A stretch of 64,000 bases of DNA, from contig NZ_CP108055.1 of NCBI RefSeq assembly GCF_036174265.1, positions 2,170,001-2,234,000 on the forward strand, written 5' to 3'. Source of the DNA: Streptomyces sp. NBC_00285. GTDB taxonomy: Bacteria; Actinomycetota; Actinomycetes; Streptomycetales; Streptomycetaceae. Shown here in pieces: positions 54,904 through 63,829 of the stretch (position 1 is the first letter of the stretch; each line of letters starts with the position of its first letter). The position numbers were made by a program, and so were the translations under genes. Under the pieces are notes generated by a model. That model was not told where the DNA came from. It did not search any database and was given only the letters and a program-made list of their open reading frames with translations.

Positions 54904-56484
54904 GTGACGACGACCACCCCCTCCGACGTCCGCCCCGATCCCCCGCACTCCTCCGCCCCCTCCGACGACCGCTCCCTCGCCGAGTTCGGCTACCCCCAGG
55001 AGCTGCACCGCAGCCTGGGCCGGTACGCGTCCTTCGCGGCGGGGTTCTCCTTCATCTCGGTCCTGACGACCGTCTTCCAGTTCTTCGCCTTCGGGTACGC
55101 GTTCGGCGGCCCCGTCTTCTTCTGGGCCTGGCCGATCGTGCTGGCCGGGCAGTTGCTGGTGGCGGCGTGCTTCGCGGAACTGGCGGCGCGCTACCCCATC
55201 TCCGGCGCGATCTACCAGTGGTCGTCCCGGCTCTCCAACGCCACCTTCGGCTGGTTCGCCGGCTGGATCATGGTGATCGGCCAGATCGTGGTCGTCGGAG
55301 CGGCCGCGCTGGCCCTGCAGATGGTGCTGCCGGCGATCTGGCCGGGCTTCCAGCTGATCGGCACCGACCCGGCGCCCACGTCGGCGGACGGCGCGGCGAA
55401 CGCGGCGGTCCTCGGCGTGATCCTGCTGGTCCTCACGACCGTCGTGAACGTCGTCGACAACCGGGTGATGTCCCTGATCAACCGGGTCGGCGTCACCGCC
55501 GAGATCATCGGCGCGGTCCTCATCATCGTGCTGCTGCTCACCCACTCCGAGCGGACGCCCACGATCACCTTCCACACCACGGGCGCGGCCCAGTCGGGCC
55601 TGCTCGGCGCCCTGCTCGTCGGCTCCTTCACGGCGGCTTACGTGATGATCGGCTTCGACAGCGCGGGCGAGATGAGCGAGGAGACCCGCGACCCGCGCCG
55701 CACCGCACCCCGCACGATCCTCACCGCACTCGCCGCGGCCGGCCTCCTCGGCGGCCTCATCGTCCTGGCCGGCCTGCTGGCGGCCCCCAGCCTCAGCGAC
55801 GGCCACCTGTCGGTCGACGGCCTCAGCTACGTCCTCACGAGCAGCCTCGGCGACGGGGTCGGCAAGGTCCTGCTGGCCGACGTGGTGGTGGCGATCGCGG
55901 TGGCCACCCTGGCCATCCAGACGGCGGCCTGCCGCATGCTCTTCTCCATGGCCCGCGACGGCCGGCTCCCGTTCGGCGCCCGCCTCTCGCGCGTGAACCC
56001 CCGCACGGGCATGCCCACCGCGCCCGCACTCGCCGTCGGCGTCCTCGCCGCCGCCCTGCTCCTGCTCAACTTCGCGTCCCCCGAGGCGTTCCTGGCCATC
56101 GGCACGACGTGCATCGTGATGCTGTACCTGGCGTACGCGATGGTCACCGGGCCGCTGCTGATCCGGCGCATACGAGGCGAGTTCACCTCGGAGGGCACCG
56201 ACGAGACAGGCGCCCGCCTCTTCTCCCTGGGCCGCTGGGGCATCCCGGTCAACGCCCTGGCCCTGCTCTACGGCCTCCTCATGACCGTCAACCTGGCCTG
56301 GCCCCGGGCGGAGGTGTACGACCCGGCGGGCGGGCACTGGTACTTCCAGTGGTTCACGGTGCTGTTCCTGGTGGTCACGGTCGGACTCGGAGCCCTGTAC
56401 CGGCTCTGGGGGTCACGACGAGGGCACGCCGCGCCGGAGACGGCACTCCCTGTGCCTCCTGCGGCATCGGTTCCACAGCCGTAG
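54904..56484 (+). CDS. APC-family amino acid permease
   Basis: 526 residues with twelve membrane helices. The family-specific first helix (YASFAAGFSFISVLTTVFQF), the conserved ARYPISGAIYQWSSRLSN after helix 2, and GFDSAGEMSEETRDPRRTAP in the middle place it in the amino-acid/choline permease group (GABA-permease-like). GTG start at 54904 behind AGGCAGGTG. A single-gene unit next to a terpene locus on the other strand. Confidence 0.92.
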   Translation: MTTTTPSDVRPDPPHSSAPSDDRSLAEFGYPQELHRSLGRYASFAAGFSFISVLTTVFQFFAFGYAFGGPVFFWAWPIVLAGQLLVAACFAELAARYPISGAIYQWSSRLSNATFGWFAGWIMVIGQIVVVGAAALALQMVLPAIWPGFQLIGTDPAPTSADGAANAAVLGVILLVLTTVVNVVDNRVMSLINRVGVTAEIIGAVLIIVLLLTHSERTPTITFHTTGAAQSGLLGALLVGSFTAAYVMIGFDSAGEMSEETRDPRRTAPRTILTALAAAGLLGGLIVLAGLLAAPSLSDGHLSVDGLSYVLTSSLGDGVGKVLLADVVVAIAVATLAIQTAACRMLFSMARDGRLPFGARLSRVNPRTGMPTAPALAVGVLAAALLLLNFASPEAFLAIGTTCIVMLYLAYAMVTGPLLIRRIRGEFTSEGTDETGARLFSLGRWGIPVNALALLYGLLMTVNLAWPRAEVYDPAGGHWYFQWFTVLFLVVTVGLGALYRLWGSRRGHAAPETALPVPPAASVPQP

Positions 56485-56580
56485 CGGGGGCACGGCTCCG
56501 CCCTTCACCCCGACCCGGGCGGAAGGGCGGAGTCCGGACGGACCGGCGACGGCAGCCGCCCGCACCACCGAGTCCGTGGC

Positions 56581-57942
56581 CTACTGGCGGACGCTCTCAG
56601 CCGCCTGCTCACTCCTCAGGCCCTCCACCCGGACCTGGACCCTGTGAGGGGTCAGGGTCATACGGGGTTCGATGGTCGGCTCCTGAAGGCCACCGCGCGC
56701 GAGTCGCCAGTGGGTCACGATCGTGGACAGGGCCAGTGTCGCCAGGGTCATCGCGTAGTTGTCGCCGAGGCACTTGCGGGCACCGCCCCCGAACGGGATG
56801 AGTGTGCCTCGCTCGTGTTCCTGCTCCGGAAGCCATCGGTCGGGATCGAAACTGTCGGGCCGCGGATTGAACCGTGCGTCGTGGTGAATGAGGTACGGGC
56901 TGTAGACGAGGGTGGTCCCGGGCGGGATCACGGCGTCCGCCAGCCGGGCTTCGGCACTGGTCGTCCGAGTGAAGATCCACCCGGGGGGATACAGGCGCAG
57001 GGTCTCCGTGATGACCCTGCGTGCCAGGTCGAGCCGGGGGAGATCGTCCCAGGTGGCGGTTCGGGCACCGAGGACCTCGGCCGTCTCGGCGCGCAGTCGC
57101 TCCTGGACATCGGGGTGTTGGGACAGGAGATGGACGGCCCAGGTGAGGGCCACCGCGGTGGTGTCGATGCCGGCGACGAGCAGCGTCATGATCTGGGCGT
57201 GGATCTCCGCGTCGCCGAGGCCCTCTCCCGCGTCGTCACGCGTCGCGAGGAGCATCGACAGGACGTCGCCGTGGGCCTCACCGTCCTGTCGGTACAGGCT
57301 GATGGTCTTGCTGACCGCGGCCCACGCCCGGTTGCGGGCCTGTTCGTAGCGGACGTTCGACGGAAGGGGCAGACGGCGCAGCAGCGGCGGGAGGACAGCC
57401 TGCTGGTAGATGCCTCGGAAGATGTCCGGGAGGCAGGCGCTCACGGTGTCCACAGCGGGCGCCGCCGCTTCGGCCGTGAACAGCGTCCGGGCGATGGTGT
57501 CACTCGCGAGGGCGTACATCTGCTCGCCCACTTCGATGGTCTGCCCGTCGCTCCAGCCGGTGGTGAGCGTATCGATCCGGTCGGTCATGATGTCGGCGTA
57601 CTCACGCAGGCACGTGCGTGAGAAAGCCGGCTGCAAGCTGCGTCGTTGGCGCCGGTGCGCACTGTGCGGGCAGGAGGCGATGCCGTCCCCGAGCGCGTTT
57701 CCGACCCGCTCTATGATGGGGCCGCCTTTGTCATATATTCGGTCGTTCAGCAGGACCTGCTGAACGAGTTCGGGCTTGCAGACCACGACGGCCGTCTGCG
57801 GCCCGAGCCGGATCTGCACCAGATCGCCGTGGGCAGGAAGGGTGTTCAGGAAACGCAGCGGGTCACGCAGCAGCGGGAAGAGATGTCCGACGACCGGCAG
57901 TGCCCCCGGAGCGCGGGTGATGCCTCCATGGTTCTTGGCCAT
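56581..57942 (-). CDS. Cytochrome P450 of the terpene locus
   Basis: About 453 residues. Proline-rich start APGALPVVGHLFPLLRDPLRF, I-helix LLVAGIDTTAVALTWAVHL, ExxR in ITETLRLYPPGWIF and heme loop PFGGGARKCLGDNYAM with the Cys ligand. The N-terminal and heme regions resemble terpene-linked P450s such as CYP170 and CYP183. It begins 58 bp after the cyclase gene on the same strand, so it very probably oxidises the cyclase product. Electrons must come from ferredoxins encoded elsewhere; none is in the window. Confidence 0.92.
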   Translation of the reverse strand: MAKNHGGITRAPGALPVVGHLFPLLRDPLRFLNTLPAHGDLVQIRLGPQTAVVVCKPELVQQVLLNDRIYDKGGPIIERVGNALGDGIASCPHSAHRRQRRSLQPAFSRTCLREYADIMTDRIDTLTTGWSDGQTIEVGEQMYALASDTIARTLFTAEAAAPAVDTVSACLPDIFRGIYQQAVLPPLLRRLPLPSNVRYEQARNRAWAAVSKTISLYRQDGEAHGDVLSMLLATRDDAGEGLGDAEIHAQIMTLLVAGIDTTAVALTWAVHLLSQHPDVQERLRAETAEVLGARTATWDDLPRLDLARRVITETLRLYPPGWIFTRTTSAEARLADAVIPPGTTLVYSPYLIHHDARFNPRPDSFDPDRWLPEQEHERGTLIPFGGGARKCLGDNYAMTLATLALSTIVTHWRLARGGLQEPTIEPRMTLTPHRVQVRVEGLRSEQAAESVRQ

Positions 57943-58000
57943 AGCGCGTTGTTCCCCTTCTCGTCGATCGAGGATGGTGCCGGGATCGTGGAGCGGCTGG

Positions 58001-59200
58001 TCAACCACAACTCTGGTGGGGTACGTCGTCCAGGCTCGGGAGCAACACCTGCAGGTGGTCGTGCTGTTGATCCAGCTCACCCGACGCGGTGGGGATCACA
58101 TAACGGGTGGTGTTCCGGTACCAGTGCAGGCATCCGTTCGTCCACTGCCGCATTCCGGCAGTGACCCGCAGAATGTCCTCGCAGGCGCCGCGCGGTACGC
58201 CACGGCCCGTCAGGAAGGGCAACAACTGCTCCTCCGCCGCCAGGAAGTCGGCCACTCGCTCCTGCACCTTGGCGACGGTCACGTCGACGGCTTCCTGGAA
58301 GGACATTTTGTCGGCGTGCTGCATGACGATGACCACGTTGTGGAAGTCACCGCGCCGCTTGTCCAGGTGAATGGAGTGCAGGTCGTTCTGCCACGCGACC
58401 ACATCGCTCGCGGCGTCGACGATCTCCCTGAACAGGCTTGTCTCGTATATGTCCTGAGGCACCTCGACCCGCTGGCTGAGTTCGACGAGATCGAAGCCGA
58501 ACTCCATACCCACGGAGAGTCGCCTGGTATGGGTGAAACTGTCGATCCCGGGGGGAGTGCCACGGAACCGGTTCGCGGATTCCTCGGCGAATCCCTGGAA
58601 GAACAGGTCCAGGTGCCGGTTCAGCCGCCCGCGCAGCCCTGGCGAAAGCCTTTCGCGGGTGCGAATGGACAGATGGGTGAGCGCCTTGGTGAAAGGAGTT
58701 CGTTCCCGTGGCGGGGCGGGGTCTTCTCCGTCGGTGATGATGTCCATCAGGCGGCGGTGGACCGGCACCCAGGCTTCCGGAGCGTCATAGACCTTCAGCG
58801 TGTGCAGGTCGTCCAGGATGAAGGTGAAGAAAAGCCATTCCGCGCAGAGACAGAGATCGCGGAACGAGGCTTCCGGATAGGTCCAGGCGACAAAGTTCCC
58901 GTAACCCGCCCCCAGCCGCTCCCGGCCACCCTCTGTCTCTGTCAGCCCGAGGCTCCACCCGAGTGAGTGGACGTATTCCTCGATCCTTTGGGCGTAAGGG
59001 CTGACGGCCGGCGGGGTTGGCTCCGCATACGTCGGAATCGTGGCGAGCACTGGGTCCTCCAAGTCTGTCGCGCCGGAACTGACTGACGCGGGCTGATGGT
59101 TGGGAGGTTGTCGGTTCTCGCGGGGAGAATCCGGAGAGCTGCTGGGCGAGCGGGGCCGCGCGAGGACGTCGCCGTCCGCACTGTTGGCGCGGCCGCTCAC
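58001..59200 (-). CDS. Class I terpene cyclase with atypical metal-binding motifs
   Basis: 399 residues, about 55 of them a disordered N-terminus. Terpene-synthase fold: FTFILDDLHTLKVYD holds the first metal motif but only two adjacent Asp (D130, D131), not DDxxD. The pyrophosphate-sensor Arg is in THTRRLSVGMEFGF (R226/227). The NSE triad reads NDLHSIHLD (N272, S276, D280) with Asp for the usual Glu. The C-terminal RY pair is in NTTRYVIP (366-367). Probably cyclises farnesyl diphosphate; product unknown. GTG start at 59200 with GGAGG upstream. Operon with the P450. Confidence 0.88.
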   Translation of the reverse strand: MSGRANSADGDVLARPRSPSSSPDSPRENRQPPNHQPASVSSGATDLEDPVLATIPTYAEPTPPAVSPYAQRIEEYVHSLGWSLGLTETEGGRERLGAGYGNFVAWTYPEASFRDLCLCAEWLFFTFILDDLHTLKVYDAPEAWVPVHRRLMDIITDGEDPAPPRERTPFTKALTHLSIRTRERLSPGLRGRLNRHLDLFFQGFAEESANRFRGTPPGIDSFTHTRRLSVGMEFGFDLVELSQRVEVPQDIYETSLFREIVDAASDVVAWQNDLHSIHLDKRRGDFHNVVIVMQHADKMSFQEAVDVTVAKVQERVADFLAAEEQLLPFLTGRGVPRGACEDILRVTAGMRQWTNGCLHWYRNTTRYVIPTASGELDQQHDHLQVLLPSLDDVPHQSCG

Positions 59201-59830
59201 GGGAGGCCTCCGAGCGGACGTCCACGGTGGGCGACGGCATGGGTTCCCCCTTCCGTGACGGCGCGAACTGAACGCGCCGGCTCAAGTCGTACGCCCTTTA
59301 ATCACATCGCAGTTCGGTCCCCATCGGAAGTGGGCGCCGTCGATCCGGCCGCGAGGGTGTCAATGCCCGACCGGACGGCCGCCGGAACGACAATGACCGC
59401 TCGGCGGGCCGGATCGGCCGAGGTCCGGACCACCGGACGGCTGTTCCGGACCACCGCGGCCGTCGACCGTGCACCCGCACAGGACACACGGCATCGGATG
59501 AATCCGGGGGAAGTCGAGAGGGGAGGCTGGCAGCTGAGCGATGACCATGGCGACTCCCGCGAGACAGGACCATGGAGTGGCGCGGACGACTCCCAGTAGA
59601 CGCAAGGCCCTCACGCACCTACAAGTGATCGCGTGGGGGCGCACGGGAGCGCGAAGGTGATCACGCAATCGCACCGACGGGCGAGTCGAACGCGTACACC
59701 ACTGAACGCGCTGGTGCGCCGGAGTCCGGGGCGCTGAGCCGGAGCACAGGGGCGCTGAACGGTGTGAGAGGCCCCGCCTCGCACCGCGCCCCTCCCCCGC
59801 TGTCGGTTCCGCCTCTTACCCTTGATCGTG
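59201..59830. other. 630-bp gap upstream of the terpene cyclase
   Basis: No convincing gene. Reverse and forward frames here are low-complexity (for example one near 59298-59618) and have no ribosome site or family resemblance. It holds two near-identical 9-mers, GTGATCGCG (59625-59633) and GTGATCACG (59657-59665), 32 bp apart, possible regulator sites, and must contain the terpene operon promoter, which I could not pin down. Confidence 0.6.
59817..59822 (+). promoter_or_regulatory. -10 element of leaderless pseudouridine synthase gene
   Basis: TACCCT ends 8 bases before the ATG at 59831 and no Shine-Dalgarno is visible, fitting leaderless transcription. Confidence 0.4.
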
Positions 59831-60772
59831 ATGAGACGCCGCACACCGCCTCCGCCCTCTCCCCTGCCGCAGCGCGACGGGGTGGACCCGGTGCGTCTGA
59901 GACTGCCTCCCGGGGAGGCCTGGGCGACCGTACGTGATCATCTCGTGGCGCGGCTGGCGGCCGGAGCCGGAGTGATCGACGGCATGATCGAAGCGGGACG
60001 GATCGTGGACGTCGCAGGATGTCCGGTGCCGCGGGACATGGCGTACGCCCCGGGGATGTTCGTGTGGTTCCACCGGGACCTTCCCGACGAGGAACAGGTG
60101 CCCTTCCCGGTCGAGGTCGTCTACCGGGACGAGCACGTGGTGGTGGCCGACAAGCCGCATTTCCTGGCCACCACCCCGCGCGGCAGCCATGTCGCCGAGA
60201 CCGCCCTGGCGCGGCTGCGGCGGGAGCTGGATGTCCCGGCTCTCGGCGCTGCGCACCGGCTGGACCGGCTGACGGCCGGGCTGGTGCTGTTCGTCGTACG
60301 CCCCGAGGAGCGCGGCGCGTACCAGGCACTGTTCCGCGACAAGCAGGTCACGAAGGTGTACGAGGCCGTCGCCGGGTACGACCCCGCGCTGGAGCTGCCG
60401 CGCACCGTGCGCAGCCGCATCCTCAAGGAGCGCGGGGTGCTGGCGGCCCGCGAGGTCGAGGGCGAGCCCAACGCCGTCAGCCGGGTCGAGTTGCTGGAGC
60501 ACCGAAGCGGGCGCGCCCGGTACCGGTTGACACCGCGTACCGGGCAGACGCATCAGCTGAGGGTGCACATGAGCGCTCTGGGAGTGCCGATCCTCGGTGA
60601 TCCCCTGTATCCGGTGGTGGCCGACCCCGGGCCGGCCGGCGACTTCCGGCGTCCGCTCCAACTCCTCGCGCGGACACTGGAGTTCACCGATCCGATCACC
60701 GGGCTCGAGCACCGGTTCGCGAGTCCGCGCGTCCTGCCGGCCTGGTCGTCGTACGACGAGTGGGCCCGATAG
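59831..60772 (+). CDS. RluA-family pseudouridine synthase
   Basis: 313 residues. Catalytic motif LGAAHRLDRLTAGLVLFVV (Asp in HRLD), then FRDKQVTKVYEAVAGYD and the C-terminal RTGQTHQLRVHMSALGVPIL-GDPLYP block are complete. Isomerises uridine in rRNA or tRNA; the target is unknown. Its N-terminal 90 residues resemble an S4-like region (VRDHLVARLAAGAGVIDGMI). Stands alone between the terpene locus and the rar conservon, convergent with the rarE P450. Confidence 0.93.
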   Translation: MRRRTPPPPSPLPQRDGVDPVRLRLPPGEAWATVRDHLVARLAAGAGVIDGMIEAGRIVDVAGCPVPRDMAYAPGMFVWFHRDLPDEEQVPFPVEVVYRDEHVVVADKPHFLATTPRGSHVAETALARLRRELDVPALGAAHRLDRLTAGLVLFVVRPEERGAYQALFRDKQVTKVYEAVAGYDPALELPRTVRSRILKERGVLAAREVEGEPNAVSRVELLEHRSGRARYRLTPRTGQTHQLRVHMSALGVPILGDPLYPVVADPGPAGDFRRPLQLLARTLEFTDPITGLEHRFASPRVLPAWSSYDEWAR

Positions 60773-60790
60773 CCCGACGCCCCGGTCGGC

Positions 60791-62278
60791 TCACTCCCCG
60801 CGCCACCAGTTCAGGAGACGCCGGAACACGTTCGGCCGGCCGGCCGGTTCGGGCACCACCGTCGGGGTCTCGATGGTCGGCTCCGGCTCCGGCACCGTGG
60901 GCTGAGGAGCGGGCGACTCCGTCCGTACCGTGCCGACCTGCCAGTTGTCCGCGCGCTGCAGCGGCACCGGGTTGATCGAGGGCAGCAGCGTGACGTCCTG
61001 CTGCGGCTTCGGCTCGAACTTCACCGGCAGCTCCACCAGATGCCGGTTCAGAATGAACGACCGCCAGCTCAGTTCGTCTTCGTAGCCGGCGAGTTCGACG
61101 TCCGGGAGCCGGGTCAGCAGCGCGTCGACGCCGACATCCGCGATGGCACGGCCGATGTCCTGGCCCGGGCATTCGTGGGGGCCGCCGCCGAAGGCGAGGT
61201 GGGAGCGGTTGCCCTGCATGTTGGCCTTGAGGTCGGGACGGACGCGCGGGTCGACGTTGCCCGGCGCGATACCGAAGAGGAGGGCGTCGCCCGTGCGGAT
61301 GCGCTGGCCGCCCAACTCCGTGTCCTGCTTGGCGATGTAGGGCAGGATCGTGCTGAACGGCGGCTCGTCCCACAGGGACTGCTCGACGGCCTCGGGCACC
61401 GTCATCTGGCCGCCGTTGAGCTGGGCACGGAACCGCGGGTCGGTGAGCACCACCCGCAACACGTTGGCCAGGAGGTTGGCGGTCGTCTCGTACGCGGCGA
61501 TCAGGACGACGCGCAGGTGCTGACTGATCTCCTCGTCGGTGAGCCGTGCCGGGTGGTTGATCAGGTGGCTGGTGAAGTCCTCCTCGGGTTCGGCCCGACG
61601 GCGGACGGTGAGCCGCGTCAGGGCGTCCATGATGTAGGCGTTGCTGGCGATGGCGGTCTCGGTGCCCTTGAGCATGTCGCGGGCGGCCTGCACGATCCGT
61701 TCGTCGTACTCCTCGGGCATGCCGAGGATCTCGCACATCACCGCCATCGGCAGGTGCTCGGCGAACTGGCTGACCAGGTCGGCCCTGCCGTTCCCGCAGA
61801 ACTTGTTGACGAGGTGCTGGGTCGCGCGGTTGGCGTAGCGGCGGATGCCCCGGTGGTCGATGGTCGACATGGCGCCGGTGACCGCGCCGCGCAGCCGCAG
61901 ATGCTCGTTGCCCTCGGCGTGGCAGCAGATGGGTTGCCACGCGATGTGCGGCATGAGCGGGTGATCGGGCTTGACGGTGCCGTCCTGCAGCGCGCTCCAC
62001 TGCCGGGTGTCACGGCAGAACTGCGAGGGGGTGCGCACCATGTGCATGTTCTCGCTGTGGCCGAGCACCACCCAGATCGGCACGTCGTCGTGAAGCAGCG
62101 CGGGAGCAACGGAACCGTGCTCGGCGCGGAGCGTCTCGTACACGGCTCCGAGGTCCTCCGCCTCGGGACCGTACAGTCGGCGCAGTCCGCCGGGCCCGAT
62201 GGCATGCGCGGGGCAGCCCGGGGGCGGGACGGCCGTGGGGTTGCCCGTACCGGCCGGGAACAGGGATTCAGACGTCAC
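60791..62278 (-). CDS. rarE: Conservon cytochrome P450 RarE
   Basis: 495 residues. P450 with I-helix VVLIAAYETTANLLANVLR, heme loop LAFGGGPHECPGQDIGRAIA and an unusual proline-rich tail of about 70 residues (PQPTVPEPEPTIETPTVVPE) ending FRRLLNWWRGE, an amphipathic or membrane-contact helix. The usual ExxR is replaced by EQSLWDEPPF, a known feature of this P450 group. In S. coelicolor the rar conservon negatively affects aerial mycelium formation. Follows rarD after 123 bp on the same strand. Substrate unknown. Confidence 0.9.
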   Translation of the reverse strand: MTSESLFPAGTGNPTAVPPPGCPAHAIGPGGLRRLYGPEAEDLGAVYETLRAEHGSVAPALLHDDVPIWVVLGHSENMHMVRTPSQFCRDTRQWSALQDGTVKPDHPLMPHIAWQPICCHAEGNEHLRLRGAVTGAMSTIDHRGIRRYANRATQHLVNKFCGNGRADLVSQFAEHLPMAVMCEILGMPEEYDERIVQAARDMLKGTETAIASNAYIMDALTRLTVRRRAEPEEDFTSHLINHPARLTDEEISQHLRVVLIAAYETTANLLANVLRVVLTDPRFRAQLNGGQMTVPEAVEQSLWDEPPFSTILPYIAKQDTELGGQRIRTGDALLFGIAPGNVDPRVRPDLKANMQGNRSHLAFGGGPHECPGQDIGRAIADVGVDALLTRLPDVELAGYEDELSWRSFILNRHLVELPVKFEPKPQQDVTLLPSINPVPLQRADNWQVGTVRTESPAPQPTVPEPEPTIETPTVVPEPAGRPNVFRRLLNWWRGE

Positions 62279-62401
62279 GATGATCGCTCCGAAACTGAAG
62301 TGGATCTGCTGTACAGGGAATGAGGTCGTGCGGGGAACGCCGGTGCGCGCCGTGTCCCGCGAAGGAACCGGAGCGGCTGCACGGCTCGGCCGGTCCGCGG
62401 T

Positions 62402-63022
62402 TCACGCGGGGGCCTTCTCCGTCGTCAGGGAGTGCAGGAACCGCAGCAGCGTCATCAGGACGTCCCTGCTGGAGGCGCGGCGGCGGGCGTCGCATTCCAC
62501 GATGGGGATCTCCGGGCTGAGGTCGAGCGCGGTACGCAGTTCCTCGAAGTCGTGACGGGGGCCGTCCGGGAAGGAGTTGACGGCGACGACGAACGGCACC
62601 CCGCGCTCCTCCAGGCGCCCCATGACGTCGAAGCTGACCTCCAGACGCCGGGTGTCGACCAGCACGACCGCGCCGAGGGCGCCCTCGAACAGGCCGTTCC
62701 ACAGGAACCAGAAGCGTTCCTGGCCCGGGGTGCCGAAGAGGTAGAGCACCAGCTGCTCGGTGATGCTGATGCGGCCGAAGTCCATCGCCACGGTGGTGGC
62801 CGTCTTGGACTCGGAACCGTAGTTGTCGTCGACCCCGACGCCCGCCTGCGTCATGGTCTCCTCGGTGGTCAGCGGTTTGATCTCGCTGACGGAACCGACC
62901 ATGGTCGTCTTGCCGACGCCGAAGCCGCCCACGATGACGATCTTCACCGCGGCCTGCGCGGTCTGCGGGAGATGGTCCTCGGTTCGCGGACCGGGAATCG
63001 TGTCAGAGCCTTTGAAGTCCAT
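62402..63022 (-). CDS. rarD: Conservon small GTPase RarD (MglA-like)
   Basis: 206 residues. G1 VIVGGFGVGKTTMVGSV, G3 YLFGTPGQERFWFLWNG, G4-like AVNSFPDGPRHD, G5 region VECDARRRASSRD. The G3 loop (GTPGQ) is of the conservon type. It acts with the histidine-kinase-like RarA and adaptors RarB and RarC in a eukaryote-like signalling complex at the membrane. Overlaps the end of rarC by 20 bp. Confidence 0.95.
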   Translation of the reverse strand: MDFKGSDTIPGPRTEDHLPQTAQAAVKIVIVGGFGVGKTTMVGSVSEIKPLTTEETMTQAGVGVDDNYGSESKTATTVAMDFGRISITEQLVLYLFGTPGQERFWFLWNGLFEGALGAVVLVDTRRLEVSFDVMGRLEERGVPFVVAVNSFPDGPRHDFEELRTALDLSPEIPIVECDARRRASSRDVLMTLLRFLHSLTTEKAPA

Positions 63023-63425
63023 GCATCACCGCTTCGAGGAGGGAACGGTCGGCCAGCGCCTGGCGGATGACCGGGGCGCGCGCCGTCACCAGTTCGGCCG
63101 TCAGCAGCTCGGTGAGCAGGACGGTCACCACGCTGAACGGCAGGCTGAGATAGGCGGACAGTTCGGCCACGGACAGGGGTGCCGTACAGAGCCTGAGCAG
63201 CGCCGCCTGCTCAGGCGTGGCGGAGGGCGGCGGATCGGCGTGCGCCACGATTAACGTGACCAGGTCGAGCTCCGAGCGCTCCGCCCCGTCGGGACAGGTG
63301 ATGACGTACAGGCGCTCGGGGTTCTTCTTCGGTCCCTCGGGGGGATCCTGGCCCTCCTGCGCGGGTTTCGGTGCCGGTTCCGGACTGGCTTTGGGGTGTC
63401 GCCGTCGGCGTTGCGGAGGAGTCAT
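63003..63425 (-). CDS. rarC: Conservon DUF742 protein RarC
   Basis: 140 residues. A Pro/Lys-rich N-terminus (about 40 residues) is followed by the DUF742 winged-helix core (ERLYVITCPDGAERSELDLV, EQAALLRLCTAPLSVAELSA, FSVVTVLLTELLTAELV). Adaptor of the conservon complex. Its ATG overlaps the rarB stop by 4 bp. Confidence 0.95.
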   Translation of the reverse strand: MTPPQRRRRHPKASPEPAPKPAQEGQDPPEGPKKNPERLYVITCPDGAERSELDLVTLIVAHADPPPSATPEQAALLRLCTAPLSVAELSAYLSLPFSVVTVLLTELLTAELVTARAPVIRQALADRSLLEAVMHGLQRL

Positions 63426-63829
63426 ACGGTCTGCCCGTTGCGTCGGGGCGGACTGGTGAGGTGCGCGCCGATACGGACGACCAGATCGCTCATGCGGGCG
63501 CTCATGTGGCCGGGTTCGGTGATGATGTCGGAGAGCACCGCGAGATAGGCGTTCGGGCCGGCGGCCATCAGGTAGAAGTAGCCCCCGTGGATCTCGATGA
63601 GGACCATCTTCATCTTGCCGTCGCTGCCCGGGATCTCCCCGGCGACGGCGCCCGCCAGGCTCTGCAGGCCCGCGCATGCGGCCGCGACACGGTCCGCGGT
63701 GTCCGGATCGCCGCCGTGCCGTGCGATGCGCAGGCCGTCGGCGGAGAGCACCACGATCATCTGAATGCCCGGTACGCCTTTGGCGAGGTCCTGGAGCATC
63801 CAGTCGAAGTTGCCTCGCTGCTGGATCAC
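63422..63829 (-). CDS. rarB: Conservon roadblock/LC7 protein RarB
   Basis: 135 residues. Roadblock fold: FDWMLQDLAKGVPGIQMIVV, LSADGLRIARHGGDPDTADR, KMKMVLIEIHGGYFYLMAAG. Roadblock proteins act as GTPase-activating or scaffold partners of MglA-like GTPases. GTG start at 63829 overlaps the rarA stop in GTGA. Confidence 0.95.
   Translation of the reverse strand: MIQQRGNFDWMLQDLAKGVPGIQMIVVLSADGLRIARHGGDPDTADRVAAACAGLQSLAGAVAGEIPGSDGKMKMVLIEIHGGYFYLMAAGPNAYLAVLSDIITEPGHMSARMSDLVVRIGAHLTSPPRRNGQTV

Noticed and set aside
59298..59618. 106-residue minus-strand frame upstream of the terpene cyclase
   Set aside because: Arg/Pro/Ser low complexity, no ribosome site, several overlapping frames of equal quality.
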